Shown: positions 48,709 to 60,318 of the stretch, piece after piece
Numbering within the stretch: the stretch's first letter is position 1
Layout: every line of letters begins with the position of its first letter
Assembly: GCA_030512295.1 (NCBI GenBank)
Contig: JAULSR010000002.1
Span: 9,610,001-9,674,000 of the forward strand
Reading direction: 5' to 3'
DNA: 64,000 bases
Source of the DNA: Bombardia bombarda
Lineage: Eukaryota > Ascomycota > Sordariomycetes > Sordariales > Lasiosphaeriaceae
The notes under the pieces: generated by a model
Databases searched by the model: none
What the model saw: only the letters and a program-made list of their open reading frames with translations
What the model was told of the DNA's origin: nothing
Program-made: the position numbers and the translations under genes

Positions 48709-50294
48709 ATGTCCTTTGGCATTGGCGTGGGCGACATCGCCCTCATTATCCGCACCTCATGGCGCCTCTACAAGGCCTGCAAGGAGTCCAGCGAGGACTT
48801 TGCGCGACTGTCCACGGAGCTGATGTCGCTGCACGCCGTGCTGGGCGAGACGCGCGACTTCCTCGCCGAGAACACAGACCGTCTGGACGCATCACGACGC
48901 AACCGGCTCGAGATTCTCACAGCCGGGTGTAACTCTGTGCTCACCGACCTCGACGCCCTCGTCACCCGCTACGATAGCCTGGGAACCCAGGCCCAGCGCG
49001 CCTGGGACCGCGTACGGTTCGGCTTGACAGACCTGGCCGACGTGAGGGGGCGGTTGGTGTCTAATACCACGCTGCTGAATGCGTTCAATACGGCCATGAT
49101 CAAGTATATCTCTGTCCCCAGTCCTCACATCTCACACCGATGCCCCAAGACGAGGAGCGACTGACATGACCAGCTCCTCCACCGCCCGCATCGAGAAAAA
49201 GCTGAACAAGTTCATGGCCGAAGTACAAGCCGGCCTGCGCGAGGGCTCCGTCATCACCACGACCGACGACGTCATTCACACCATCGAGTCCTCGCCCGAT
49301 GTCTGGGCCCAGCTGCGCCGCGAGCTCGAGGACGTGGGCATTAGCGCTGCTATAGTCGAGCAAAACCACGAGTACATCCTGGCTTGGATGAAGGGCGCGC
49401 TGGCGGACGGCGCGCTGGACGAGCTCATCAACCACAACCACGAGACTGAACTGTCGAAACCGGCCCCGGCCCCGCCCCCGAGCGACTCTGGATATGGCAG
49501 CCTGAGCGGTGCTTCAACGGGACCTGGGCAAGGCCCACGTGGGAGCGTCTCCTCCGTTGCAACGTCTGTAATGAGTCCCGGCACGGCCGCAATCCAGTCC
49601 CTCACCGCAGCCAATATTGCCTTCGAGGAGGAACTCCGCCGCCAGCGCGCAGAGTGGGTGCCAGGGGCCGGGTTAGAGCTGTCCGACTCGCCCAGTGGTG
49701 GCGCGGGTGCCAGTGGTGCCGGGCTGGGCGACGAGCGCTTGGTGTCGTCTCTCCGTGCCTTGCAAATCAGGCGGCGTCGTGTCACGGATCCGGTAGGGCT
49801 GGTCAAGAAACTCTTCAAGAAGGAGACGGCCATCATTGAGGCCGCGAGTGATGGCGATGCCGAGGCCGTGGCCAAGCTCATTGGCCTGGGTATGGATGTC
49901 AACGTGAGGGATCGGTGGGGGTGAGTTCCTTCCCTCTCATTTTTGTAAAAGGCAGAGCAGAGGGATACTGGAATGGTTTGCTGACTATGCGTGGTACAAC
50001 AGATGGTCCGCACTTAGCATGTGTGGATATGGCGGCCACAAAGCAATCGCCCGCATGCTGCTTGATCACGGAGCGGACCTGGATAATGTCGATGTGGACG
50101 GCGACACACCGTGTACGCTGGCCGCGCAGAGGGGGCATGCCGAGCTCTGCATCCTTTTCGATGAGGAGCGGGCGGCAAGGGACTTGAGGGTCAGGGAGAT
50201 GGACTCAGAGGTACCGAGGAAGTAAGTATGTCCAGACTCGATTGCTGCATGATTATGGGGGGCTAACGCAACGTGCCGCAGGGTCGAGGTCTGA
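48709..50294 (+). CDS. Ankyrin-repeat protein with NLR-type N-terminal region
   Basis: I infer four exons, 48709-49103, 49174-49920, 50003-50221 and 50282-50294, giving 457 residues. The introns are 70, 82 and 60 bp, all GT-AG. Residues 1-130 (MSFGIGVGDIALIIRTSWRLY...) look like the helical N-terminal region found on many fungal ankyrin and STAND proteins. The middle is rich in Pro, Ser and Gly (about 230-310) and likely disordered. The C-terminus carries ankyrin repeats (AASDGDAEAVAKLIGLGMDVNVRD, split by intron 2; then GHKAIARMLLDHGADLDNVD and GDTPCTLAAQRGHAELC). There is no NACHT or catalytic motif. Function is unknown; it may be a signalling adaptor (inference). The start codon is the first ATG of the conserved-looking MSFG block. 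Confidence 0.85.
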
Positions 50295-51561
50295 AGTCGG
50301 AGCATTCTCTTATAGGGTAGAAATGGGTAATACAATACTGTAACGGGGAAGCTCAAGCTATATTTAAGGGAGTTCCCAAAGGTCTGTATTCTATTCGTTT
50401 ATTTCATTCTATATAACCGCAAGAAGTTAGCAGTGAACCTCGAAAAGCTTATAACGGGCCGCGGGGTGTTCATGAGAACGACCTTCCGCTTACGTATAGA
50501 GAGCCTTTTGCTGGCGGAGCGGAGCCTATCAATGGAGCGTGCTTGCTAGCCCGGCATCGCGTGTTTGTAAAAGCGGTCGCTTATTTCAGTATTTATCGAA
50601 GCGTTGTTTTCCTTAGTTATTTGGCGTTGCTTGCTACTATTATCTATTATAAACTTATTAAAGTTGCTCGTCGAACAAGTGTTATCTTAGTGGTCCTTAA
50701 AGTCGCCTCCAAGCCCGTAAACATCGCCCCGGCACTATTAAATATCACTTAAGCATCATTTGTGTTTGTGTGTGTAGCGAGGAGAAAGAAGAGGGGGGCG
50801 GGGGCGCTCCAGCATCGTCACGATCGCGTTCAAGTCCGTTAAAGTCGCTTCAGTGCTAATAAACTATGGTATACGGGCCCTTCATATAGCCATTAAAGAT
50901 CAATAGTATCAAGAAAAGCTATGTAGTACGACGGTTAAATAAGAATGGACTAGGTTCAAGAGCGAAGTAAGTGAGAGATAATACGTTGCATGAGGAGAAA
51001 GGCATAAGACTCTATAAAATTTAGGTTGAAATAAGATGACCCGAACGACCGGCCGCAACGAGCTAGGCGACCGACATGACTGGTATAAGTACTCGGGACG
51101 ATCAAGGCAGCTGGGACAACGGGGACAGCCGATATATTCAGGACGGTCATGACCAGTGAGATATGTAGGACAAGTGAGGCGACCACGGCGATCTGGCGCA
51201 ACGTGATTGAGTAAGCCTCGGCTGGGGTAACGAGATCGATCAAGGTCCGATGGCAGATTTATCTATTAAACCCTGGCCCATATGCTGGGACTGCTTGCGA
51301 ATCTTAGGGTGCATCAGTTATTTGCGGGAGATGTGTGATGTCTTACTAAGGCACATAGCAGAGCACGACGGAGTCGTTGCTGACGGATACCGTCTTGACG
51401 ATAAGAGTGGGCACAAGACAATAAGTCATCGTTCAATTGTGTAGCTGCAAGAGCATATTGTCTCCGCATACAAATAGGTCAACGACTAACCTCTCATATA
51501 GAGATACATGATCTCCTGGTATAAACGATCAGAATAGCCATCTGTCTACCAATGCAAGTGA
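50295..51561. other. Intergenic, no gene seen
   Basis: About 1.27 kb between the 3' ends of the convergent ankyrin gene and PUS1. Only short open frames without domains are present. A purine-rich tract lies near 50780-50810. Confidence 0.5.
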
Positions 51562-53680
51562 TCATGTCCCAATCTCCACCACGCCATCGGCCTCATCACC
51601 TAGCTCGGCCTGCAAGGCCTTGGGAATTCTATCCACCTGGCGATCGGAGCGCTCGTGCGACGCTTGGACACCGCCGGCAGTCACCCACAGGAAGTAGTCG
51701 GTGCGGAAGTTGTCGACCTGGTTGAAGAACAGGTGGAACCTGTGGACAGTTAGTATTGGCCATGACATGTCTCCTGCTTGGACAACAAAGGGAAAATACT
51801 GACGAGTTCTCCTTCTCCTCTACCTCAAACATCCTCCGGTAGATCTCACGATCCTTGAATTCCTGGATCTTGTCATCCCACTTTGCAAAGTCAATCTCCT
51901 CCTTGCCCAAACCCTTCGCTTTTTTGTTGTACTCTGTGAAAATGGGCCTTTCTAACAACAGTCCCAGACCGGGCGCCTTGGGGATACTGATTCTCCGGAA
52001 ACCGTAGCTGTCCTTGATCAAGTCCAGCGGAGCGCCGCAGCGGACGACCATGACGGCCATGGCCACCATCTTGCGGATCTGGTGCATCATGAAAGACTGG
52101 CCGTGGATCTTGAGGGACAGCCATTCGGTGTCGCGGATGGGGATGGGCGTCGTATTGACCTGGAAGCTCTTGATGTGTCGGGCAGCTGAGGGGTCGGATG
52201 CCGACTTGAGGATGGTGTAGTTGTGGAAGTTGTGCGTGCCGAGGTAGAGGTCGATGGCAGACTGCAGTTTGGAGATGCGGGCAGGGGTGACACGGTAGCG
52301 TCTTTTGGCGGCCACATATGCGGCTTTGATGCGGCGGACGCCGAGCTCTGCTGGGGTGAGCTCGCGCTCGACAACGGGCTTCGGCTCAGTGGGCTCGGTC
52401 ATAGGGTCGTCTGTTGTGGCGGCGGGGACCTCAGTGGTGGCGTCGTGCTCTGTGGTGGGAGTGGCCTCTACCAGTGGGGCCGATGGTGTCTCGACAGGTT
52501 GTGCCGACTCCTCCTCTGCTGTCGCGTCGGTCATCTCGACGTCCTGGGCCTTGGCCGGCTTGGTCAGTTTAGCCTTGTTAGATTGTGCTGGCACACTCTC
52601 GTCTGCGAGCTCTTGGTCGGCCGAGTCGCGAAGGAGTCGTAGAACCTCTTCCCGCGTCTCAGGGCCCATCTCGTCAAGGATCGGCTGGATATCGTTCTTC
52701 TCCACCTCTTCCCAAAAGCCCTTGACGTCGTCCAGGCGGCCCATGTACTCGTCGTATACGCCTTTCTCCTTGGCCGAGTCGGCAATCTTCTTGCCGAGGA
52801 AGCTCTGCGGCTGCGGCGGCAGCAGCGAGTAGCTAGGCAGAAGGTACTCGTACCATCTGGACTCGCAGGCCTGGTAGCAGCTGAAGGCGTTATTTGTGCG
52901 CTGGATGCCCCAGACGCGGATCTGCTCGGGGAGATGCTCGTTGATCTTGTCGACGATGTGCTCGTCCTCGACGATGAGCTTGAGGGAGAGAACGTTGCCG
53001 GCAGCGTGGACGCCCTTGTCGGTGCGGGCGCAGCGGACCAGGCTCGACTTCTTTGGGTCGTCGGCATTGGCCTTGGAGATGGCGCCGGCCTTGACGAAGG
53101 CAGCAAAGATGTCGCCCTCAATCGTCTTCTCCTTGTGGTTGATCTGGATGCCGTGGTAGCCGGTGCCAGCGTAGCCGATCAGGACGGCCACCTTCTTCTT
53201 GGGCTTGCGCTCCTCGGCGGCAATCTCCTCGGGGGTGAAGGGGATGCTCATGTAACTGGAGCCGTCGAGCTCGTCGCCATTGATCACCTTTTGGCGCTTC
53301 GCATTGCGGTTGATGGAGATGCGCTCGCGTTGGTCGGGGAGGTCGGCATTCCTGCGACGGGTATAATAGGCTACGGTCAGAGTCGGCAATTGTTTATCAT
53401 TAGGAGGAGGGGGAGTGTCTTACTTCTGGTTGCCGCCGAAGCCGTTGACGTTCTGGTTCTTGTAGGGCTGGTCGCCGCCCTTGCCCCTTCCTCCCCTGCC
53501 GCCTCTGCCTCCGCGCCCTCTGCCACCGCGACTGGACCCGCGCCCGCCAAAACGCTCTGCTCGGTCGCGCTTGCCATTGCCATTGGTCGTGTTGCTGTCG
53601 TTGGAGCCGGTCGTGTTCTGAGCAGCAGCAGGGGCCGCGGCCGCTGCTGGAGGAGCAGAAGGTGTCTCGTCGGCCGCCAT
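51562..53680 (-). CDS. PUS1: tRNA pseudouridine synthase 1 (PUS1, TruA family)
   Basis: Converts specific uridines to pseudouridine in tRNA and some other RNAs, in the nucleus. I infer three exons, complement(51562-51739, 51804-53351, 53424-53680), about 660 residues, with introns of 64 and 72 bp. The start ATG (53678-53680) opens an Ala/Pro-rich leader and an RGG-rich block (residues about 45-70). Then come KVAVLIGYAGTGYHGIQ and the catalytic Asp in RCARTDKGVHAAG (about D197), ACESRWYEYLLP, a Glu/Thr/Pro-rich insertion (about 300-380), HNFHNYT, and SFMMHQIRKMVAMAVMV near the end. It ends in a conserved-looking RTDYFLWVTAGG. The RGG leader and acidic insertion are longer than in yeast Pus1. 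Confidence 0.93.
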
Positions 53681-53881
53681 CTTGTTATGTGGTGGTGGAA
53701 TGATGGCATCGTTCTTGGTGCGAACCTTGAGCCGATTTTTCTTCCAGAAGGGGCCCCTCAGTTCAGTGGCTCCATCGGCAACTGCACGCACGGGCCGTCA
53801 TGCGGGGTACCTGTACATGTACTCGACTCCGCTCTCTAGCCCTGAACACCACAGGGACCCACCAGGGTTAGGTGAGTTGAT

Positions 53882-54307
53882 ATGGAAGGTTCTAATCGAC
53901 AACGAAAAGACCATGAACAAGGAAATCTTCCTTGCCTAAGTCAAGGAGCATGCCGCTTTGGTCAAGATGGGGTTCACAAGTCGCCTCTGTTCCCATCCCA
54001 GCGTTATCTCGTCCAAGACAGCGTTGCCGGAACGTCCACATTCCATGCCCAACACCGTGCCATCCAAGCCAACGTTGCCAGAACCGCTGAAGCCCTACAT
54101 GATGTAGAAAACGGCGTCACGCAGGTCATACCTAGGGAGACCTTCCTTGCCTATGCCGAAAATTTCGAACGGTTTTGCGAGGTCCCTGGTGGATCAAGAC
54201 AGAGAGTCAGGCCACGACTTGTCAAGTTGATGAAGAAACGGCCCATATTCAGAGCGTCTTTTCCTGTAGGGGGATTCCATTGGCCCGCCACTGTGATACC
54301 TATGTAA
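53882..54307 (+). CDS. Hypothetical protein, doubtful
   Basis: Open frame of 141 codons starting about 200 bp from the divergent PUS1 start. I recognise no domain. Part of the region before it shows similar open reading on the other frames, so it may be chance. There is some Lys/Arg enrichment at the C-terminus. Keep only as a weak candidate. Confidence 0.2.
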   Translation: MEGSNRQRKDHEQGNLPCLSQGACRFGQDGVHKSPLFPSQRYLVQDSVAGTSTFHAQHRAIQANVARTAEALHDVENGVTQVIPRETFLAYAENFERFCEVPGGSRQRVRPRLVKLMKKRPIFRASFPVGGFHWPATVIPM

Positions 54308-54754
54308 TTTTTACCTAGTATTCTAGCAGACCTTTACCTTATGTACACATCTCACCATTTGCCCTCTTCGGTACTTATGAATTCGTGATTGTTTTTTGCG
54401 AGTCTTAAGCTGCTTCTGTTGCAATGCGTCGTCGTCGAATGATTAATATTACACCGTCTTATTTCATGTTGGCCGCGCTAGCTGCTAGGACAATGCAATG
54501 TGCAGCCAATGCTAAGATAAGACGGGAATGCCCTGAAGAAAGCCTGGCGAGTTTGATTCGCTTACCTACCGAAGCAGATGACACGGGCAGGGGAGCGTGA
54601 CGTAATGTCAGCACACAGCCGTGTCTCAGCCACGAAGCGCCATCACCAACGGCTTGTCCCTATTGCCAGTACTAATACGAATGTTACCATCACCACCACC
54701 ACCATCCCCTAGGACCTTCGCCAATGGCTTCATCGTCTCCCGACTTCCAAAAAT
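54308..54754. other. Intergenic, putative promoter of the PPxY gene
   Basis: About 450 bp with a CACCAC microsatellite-like run at 54690-54708 and pyrimidine-rich sequence before the ATG. No gene seen. Confidence 0.45.
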
Positions 54755-55606
54755 ATGCCTCTTTTCTCCTTATCCTCGTCAAAGTCGACGCTGCCCAAGC
54801 CAGGCAGTGACTCGCACTCGGACCCTCCGCCAAGATACAGCGAGGCGGTCGACTCTAACTACGACGGCAGCAGCAGCTCCAAGAACTTTGACGGCTTCGT
54901 CCCGACAGCCACGCTCCAGGTGCAGGCCATTGGCTATGACGTGAACCAGGCGCTTACCGGCAGGACGCTGGAGAACATCTCTGTCTTCCGCTCCGGATCC
55001 ACCGACGCCGAGTACGTCTCCATCCGGCTCAAGAAGAGCTCCAACTCATGCGCCCTCGTCCGGGTCTCTGATGACGCAACTCTCATGTCCACCATCTACC
55101 GCTGGGGCCCGGGGAGACACCCCCGGATGCGCATTTTCGATCCCCATTCCAAAGTTTCCGTCGAGGACGCCATCAAAAACGACAACGTGGGCGGGGAAAT
55201 GATCGAGGTGAAAAGCCACTCGATAGTCTCGCGCGCCCAAGTCTTCGACACGTTGCTCGGCAAGTTTGAGTGGCGCTATGGCACCAGAGAGGAGCAGGCG
55301 GCTTGCAATGCTGACTCTCTTCTCATCATGGAGCGCATCGATCGCGTCTCATTACCCGGCGACGGCCAGAGCAAGAGCGGCGTCCGCGTCGCGCACCTCA
55401 TTCGCAACGACCAGTTCCGCACCCCCGGCACCAAGAAGTACTCGGGCGGCAATGGCGGCCGCTTGCTCATCGATATGCGCATGTGGAACGAGGACAAGCA
55501 CACCAGCCCCCAGCGTGTAGAGGCCTTCGTTGTCGCGAGTTGTCTCTTGATGCTGAAGAGAGAGGCCGATCGTTTTATCGATAACCACCACGGCCTGGTG
55601 GCGTGA
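54755..55606 (+). CDS. Conserved fungal protein with PPxY motif
   Basis: Single-exon gene of 283 residues. The first 45 residues are Ser/Pro-rich and contain DPPPRYSEA, a PPxY motif of the kind bound by WW domains of Rsp5-type ubiquitin ligases or arrestin partners. The rest is a mixed strand-rich domain (VQAIGYDVNQALTGRTLENISVF..., VSIRLKKSSNSCALVRV), perhaps of a Tubby-C/LURP-like fold. That suggestion is weak. A helix near the C-terminus (VEAFVVASCLLMLKREADRF) could pack inside the fold; there is no clear signal peptide. It stands alone between PUS1 and a convergent oxidoreductase. The ATG at 54755 follows a pyrimidine-rich leader and precedes the first conserved-looking sequence. Confidence 0.8.
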   Translation: MPLFSLSSSKSTLPKPGSDSHSDPPPRYSEAVDSNYDGSSSSKNFDGFVPTATLQVQAIGYDVNQALTGRTLENISVFRSGSTDAEYVSIRLKKSSNSCALVRVSDDATLMSTIYRWGPGRHPRMRIFDPHSKVSVEDAIKNDNVGGEMIEVKSHSIVSRAQVFDTLLGKFEWRYGTREEQAACNADSLLIMERIDRVSLPGDGQSKSGVRVAHLIRNDQFRTPGTKKYSGGNGGRLLIDMRMWNEDKHTSPQRVEAFVVASCLLMLKREADRFIDNHHGLVA

Positions 55607-56123
55607 ACGTGGCAGACGTGGTGATTTGTCTTTTTCCTTATAAGAATAGCGCCTTTGGGTCTGGTTAACTCTCAACGTCCACAATTTCTATCTTCTAAAC
55701 AAGTTATATAACAACTTTGAATAAAGTCTGCGTGACGTCTTAGTCTTCTTAATCAGTACGTGTAAAACAACCCTTCAAAACTACTGGTACAAGGTATTTG
55801 CTCCTGAACTTTCCCCAGTTGGATACATGCCACTGCACCCAACCCAGAGTTCCTTGAATATCAATTTAAACGCCGACAGCTGGTGCAAACACATGCTAAT
55901 GAATTTTACAGGCTGAATATAGCGCGCCTCGTCTTCCAACCAGCATCATAGGCCAGGCAAGGAAGCCGAACCAAGCCAGGCAAAAGCACGCGCGACTGGC
56001 TTACAGACAGAACAGAACAGAAAGTAAAACGCAAAGAAAAATCAGCAAGCACCCCTTGTGGTTCTGCATGTCTCAAACAACCAGTGATCCAAAAAGGCAC
56101 AAAAACAGCAGCAACAGAAGCAA
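55607..56123. other. Intergenic between convergent genes
   Basis: About 520 bp holding the 3' regions of the PPxY gene and the oxidoreductase. Nothing else recognised. Confidence 0.5.
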
Positions 56124-57286
56124 TCAGGCAGCAACCCTTACAATAATCTTGCCCTTTGCCCTCTTGGTCTGGAGCTTCTCGTACGCCTAGATGCCACCAC
56201 TGTTAGCCTTCCACACCGCACCAAAACACAGCCACAGCCGAGTAAAGGGAGACTCACCTCAACAGCCTCCTCCATAGCAAACTCCGAATCCACCACCGCC
56301 TCCCTCACCAAGCCGTCATTGACCCACCGCGCCAGCTCCTGCACCGTCCTCTGCGCCGGCGACAGCAACAGGATGGAATACGCCCTCGGCGTGCCGCCCA
56401 ACCACACCGGCCTCAACTTATTCATGATATACGGCAGCACGCCCTGGCTCGGCCCGCCGTCAATCGTCACAAACCTCCCATTAGGCTTCATATACACGGG
56501 CGACTTCTCATACAGCCCCTGCCCGCCGACCGTATCCAGCACAAAGTCATACTGCTCCTCCTCCACGCCCTCCCCCCTGAACCTCCCCGCCAGGAACTGC
56601 TCCACCGGCCCACTCTTCTGATAGTCGATGACCTCGTCCGCGCCCAGCCTCCTGGCCAGCTCGGCATTGGCCCCCGAGCAGATGCCGTGCACGATGGCGC
56701 CCTTGCCCTTGCACGCCTGCAGCAAGATGGACCCGACGCCCCCGCTGACGCCGTTGATGAGCACCCGATGGCCGGGCTTGATGCCCCCCGTCTCCGCCTC
56801 GACGAGAACGGCGGTCTGGCCTGCTACGCCCGCCAGGCCAGCGGCCTGCGCTAGCGTGACGGATGGGGGCTTGACGGCGACGAGGCTGGCCGGGACCACA
56901 ATGTACTCCGCCAGGGTGCCGTGTCCGCGGACGACCATGGGGGTGCTGATGCAGCCGCAGACGGCGGTGCCGACCTGCAGGTTGTCCTTGTTTTTGGATG
57001 AAGATAGGAGGGCTGGGCCGAGGGCGACGATGTGGCCTGCAAAGTCCATGGCGGGGATGGGGTGTGGGCGGAAGGGCAGCATGGGCGCCCATGAGGGGAG
57101 GATCTGCATGACGTGCACGTCGACGGGGTTGATGGCGGCGTGGGAGACCTTGACGAGGATGTTGGAGCCGGTGAGGGAGGCGGCGGTGGGGGCTGGGAAG
57201 GTGGTTGAGAGGTGGATGGCCTGGCGGGGGGCGCCCCAGCGCTCGAGGACCCACGCTTTCATTGTTTTGGGGGTTGGTGAAGTCAT
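56124..57286 (-). CDS. Medium-chain dehydrogenase/reductase (quinone oxidoreductase-like)
   Basis: Two inferred exons, complement(56124-56186, 56258-57286), 363 residues, intron 71 bp (GTGAGT...CATCTAG). An N-terminal GroES-like domain (MKAWVLERWGAP, VKVSHAAINPVDVHVMQ, HPIPAMDFAGHIVALG) is followed by a Rossmann NAD(P)-binding domain with GVSGGVGSILLQ and FVLDTVGG. The last exon supplies the usual end AYEKLQTKRAKGKIIVRV. The GHE and four-cysteine zinc signatures of alcohol dehydrogenases are absent, so a zinc-independent NADPH reductase of the quinone/enone type is likely; the substrate cannot be told. I chose the ATG at 57284-57286; a second at 57262 is possible. The frame upstream of it is 5' leader. 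Confidence 0.9.
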
Positions 57287-58553
57287 TTTGGTTGTGTTGT
57301 TTTGGTGGATGGTGATGAGAGTAAGAGTGGGAGTGGGAGGTGAAAAAAAGGCGTTGATGAGTTTGAAGTGGTCTTCTAATGGTATTGGAAGGTGCGAGTG
57401 TCCCAAGTGTGAACTCTGAAACGGGGCGAGATTCGATACTGCCCCACCTTTTAAGTCTAGAATTGTCCAAATGCGGCTAACGAGTCTGGCCGACCGTCGG
57501 GCGAACCAGAACAATGATAATCGCCGCCGGCAGCATCACAGTGATAATATCCGCCCATCAAGTCTTGTGTCTCTTACCTTAGTATCGAGTTGTGATTTCC
57601 AATCGGAAGTTAGAGCAGGGGTGTGCAAACCATTACCGCTGTTGAAGACAGCAGCCTGAGCGGCTTGAGCAGCAGCATGGCACGGAATAAACACCATAAT
57701 ACAATAACATGTCCCGTTAGTCCATCCTCAGATTAGGCGAAGGCGCTTCATCTGACCCAAATGGCGTCACTGTATCTATACTGTAGTAGCCCTTGTCCAC
57801 ACGGCCTGTGTCTCGCGATGCATGTGCAGATATAGATTCGATTTCAGGTGCATGCTATTTCTTTTCATAAGAACATAAAAAATCACCGCATGCTTTGTTG
57901 TCTCTACCACTGCTGCCGTCGTCCAGCCCGAGGACGTTGGCGCCAGATCCACGGGCTCGAAGCCTCTGTCCATCAAGGTCCCTGCGCGATCTGCCAGGCC
58001 AGCGATGACCCCGGTACTTCGTACATGCCACCACCTCAGTCTGGAGCATGGCTCATAATGCCCAAATTACACCCCAATACATACGTACGTACCGTACATA
58101 CACTGCATAATGGCTTGATTTTGTATCAAATGAAAACTCAATCCATTGCTTGCGCACCTTGTCTCCCATTGTAACGGCCCGTCCGTGCAGCGGTGGCTTC
58201 AGGGGAGGGCTGGCCGCTGAAACATCACGCCGTTGCACCACCAAAAGCTAGGTTGTCCAACCGTGCATCCATACCCGCTGTCAGCCGGAACAGGGGTGCG
58301 CCAGCCGCTAAACAGCAACCTACTGACATCACGTCTTTCAATCCACCCACCCGTCTGCCAAGCTTCGGTTGTCGGCCGCCTGGAGCTGTACATACCTAAG
58401 TTGTGATTGTCATCCTCTTTTCTTTCCTCTTCAACAACACCCTTTGTCAAAATCTTTCCAACAAAGATGCCTTGACCGCCGCATTGCGGTCTTGCGCACT
58501 TTTCCCCTTCGTTTTCCCATTCTATTTTCCCCCGACAAAACATCACGATCGCG
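57287..58553. other. Divergent intergenic region (oxidoreductase / ATG17 promoters)
   Basis: About 1.27 kb. A CT-rich stretch at 58415-58440 and 58495-58530 precedes the ATG17 start. No gene seen. Short open frames lack domains. Confidence 0.5.
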
Positions 58554-60318
58554 ATGGCGACCTTTGCCAGCCCAGCCTCGTCTGGCTCCCGCTCCGTCTC
58601 GGCCTCGTCGCGCGATCCCAGCTCGGCCGAGTTCAACCCAGACGATGTTCCTGTCGAACTGCTCGTGCGCCACCTGCTTGAGGCCAAGCGTGCCTTGTCG
58701 TCCATCACGCAAGTGATGCAAGCTAACCACTTGACTCACAACGCGCGCCAGATGCACGAGGAGTCGGTCATCCTGACAGCCCAGACCGCCTTCCTCCGCC
58801 ACAACATTGCCGAACAGCAGCGCATCTTGAGGAAGGTCCGCCGCGGCATGACCCATGTTTACGAGAACGGCAGCAAGGAGTTTGAGGATCTGATTGTGAC
58901 GCTGGACAAGGCCAACAATAAGCTAGAGAGCACCTTGGGGATGCTGCGCACGACAGTTGTCGAGAGCATTTTTCGGCCCCCCGGCGAGGAGGCCAAATAC
59001 CTGCTGGACTTTGTCGATGAGAACAGTGTTGGCGGGATGCAGAATGCGCTGAAAGAAAGCATCGGCGAGTTGCAGGTGAGTTCTCCCAGTCCCCGCCCTT
59101 CTCGCCTGGCCACGATTGACTAGTACTGACGACCCTTCCACCCAGGCCATCCAAAAGTCCTTCGACAGCGACCTCCTCGACTTCGATACCTACCTGCGCA
59201 AGCTCGCCGCCGCTATAAAAGCCGCCGCCACCTCTCCGCCATCCCCATCGGGCTCCTCGACAATCACCTCTCCGCCCATACCGCGCCTCCTCGCCTCCCT
59301 GACCAATCATTCCCACGACATGGCCGAACACCTCGCCTCCCTGACCAAACACTTCGACCTGTGCGTGCTCGCCGTGCGCGACACCGACGGCGGCGTGGCC
59401 CTCGCTCGCCGGCGCGCGGCCGAAGAAGACCCCTCGGACGGCAACCCCGTCTCCATCTCGGGCGTGATCGCCGCACAGGACCTCAAGCAGCAACAATCAC
59501 ACATGACACTCCCGACGGACCCACGCGAACGTGCCGAGATGCTACATGTGGTCCTGCAGGACGCGTCCCAGGTCAACGAGGTCGTCTCCGACATACAACG
59601 CTGGCTGCAAGAGATGGAGGCTGATTTCGCCTTGCTCAAGGAGCAGACGGACAGCGCGCGGAGGGCATACGCCGCGACGATCATGGCCTTCCATGTGCTG
59701 GAGGAGGTGGGGTGCAGGCTACAGAGCTACGTGGCGGCGCAGGCCGAATTCGTGCAGCGATGGGCCGGGGAGCGGGAGCTCATCGAGGAGAGACTGGGCG
59801 AGATGGAGGAGCTGGGGCGGTTCTACGAGGGGTATGCGAGCGCGTACGATAGCTTATTGCTGGAGGTGGAGAGGCGCAGGTCGGTCGAGGACCGCATCGG
59901 GGCGATCTGGAGGAAGGCGAAGGAGAGCGTGGAGAAGCTGGTCGAGGTGGATAAGAAGGAGAGGGAGCATTTCAGGCAGGAGATTGGCGAGTATTTGCCG
60001 ACGGATCTGTGGGTGGGCATGAATGGGCCGGTAAGGAGGTGGGTTGTGGTGCCTGTGGAGGTGGAGGTGGAGGTGGACGCGGAGGTGGACGCGGAGGTGG
60101 ACGCGGAGGTGGACGCGGGGGTGGACGCGGAGGAGGACGCGGAGGTGGACGCAGAGGTGGACGCGGAGGTGGACGCGGAGGTGGAGGGGAAGATTGGGGA
60201 CGACGATGGGGAGGAAGGTAAGGGATTGGTGCTGGATCAGAGGACAGTACAGGAGGAGGACGATGACACGGGAGCCGATACGCCTACGGTCAGAGAAGGC
60301 GAAGAACAGGCCAGGTAA
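58554..60318 (+). CDS. ATG17: Autophagy-related protein 17 (scaffold)
   Basis: Scaffold of the Atg1 kinase complex that organises the autophagosome assembly site in the cytoplasm. Two exons, 58554-59075 and 59146-60318 (intron 70 bp), 564 residues. It is almost all helical: LLVRHLLEAKRALSSITQVMQAN near the start, LEEVGCRLQSYVAAQAEFVQRW in the middle, and the family's end block REHFRQEIGEYLPTDLWVGMNGPVRRW. After this block, where related proteins soon stop, there is an EVDA tandem repeat (residues about 479-521) and an acidic tail. The 5' CT-rich leader and the Ser-rich first 25 residues support the chosen ATG. Confidence 0.88.
60058..60186 (+). repeat. 12-bp coding minisatellite (GAGGTGGACGCG) in ATG17
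   Basis: About ten in-frame units of GAGGTGGACGCG giving Glu-Val-Asp-Ala repeats, with single-base variants (GGGGTG, GAGGAG, GACGCA). It lies downstream of the conserved ATG17 end block and is strongly acidic. Confidence 0.93.

Noticed and set aside
50543..51444. Several 60-95 codon frames between the ankyrin gene and PUS1
   Set aside because: No domains, no plausible splicing to neighbours, and composition like intergenic DNA.
52934..53839. 301-codon plus-strand frame opposite PUS1
   Set aside because: Shadow of the PUS1 coding strand; its residues are the Val/Leu-rich output expected from the reverse strand of GC-rich codons.
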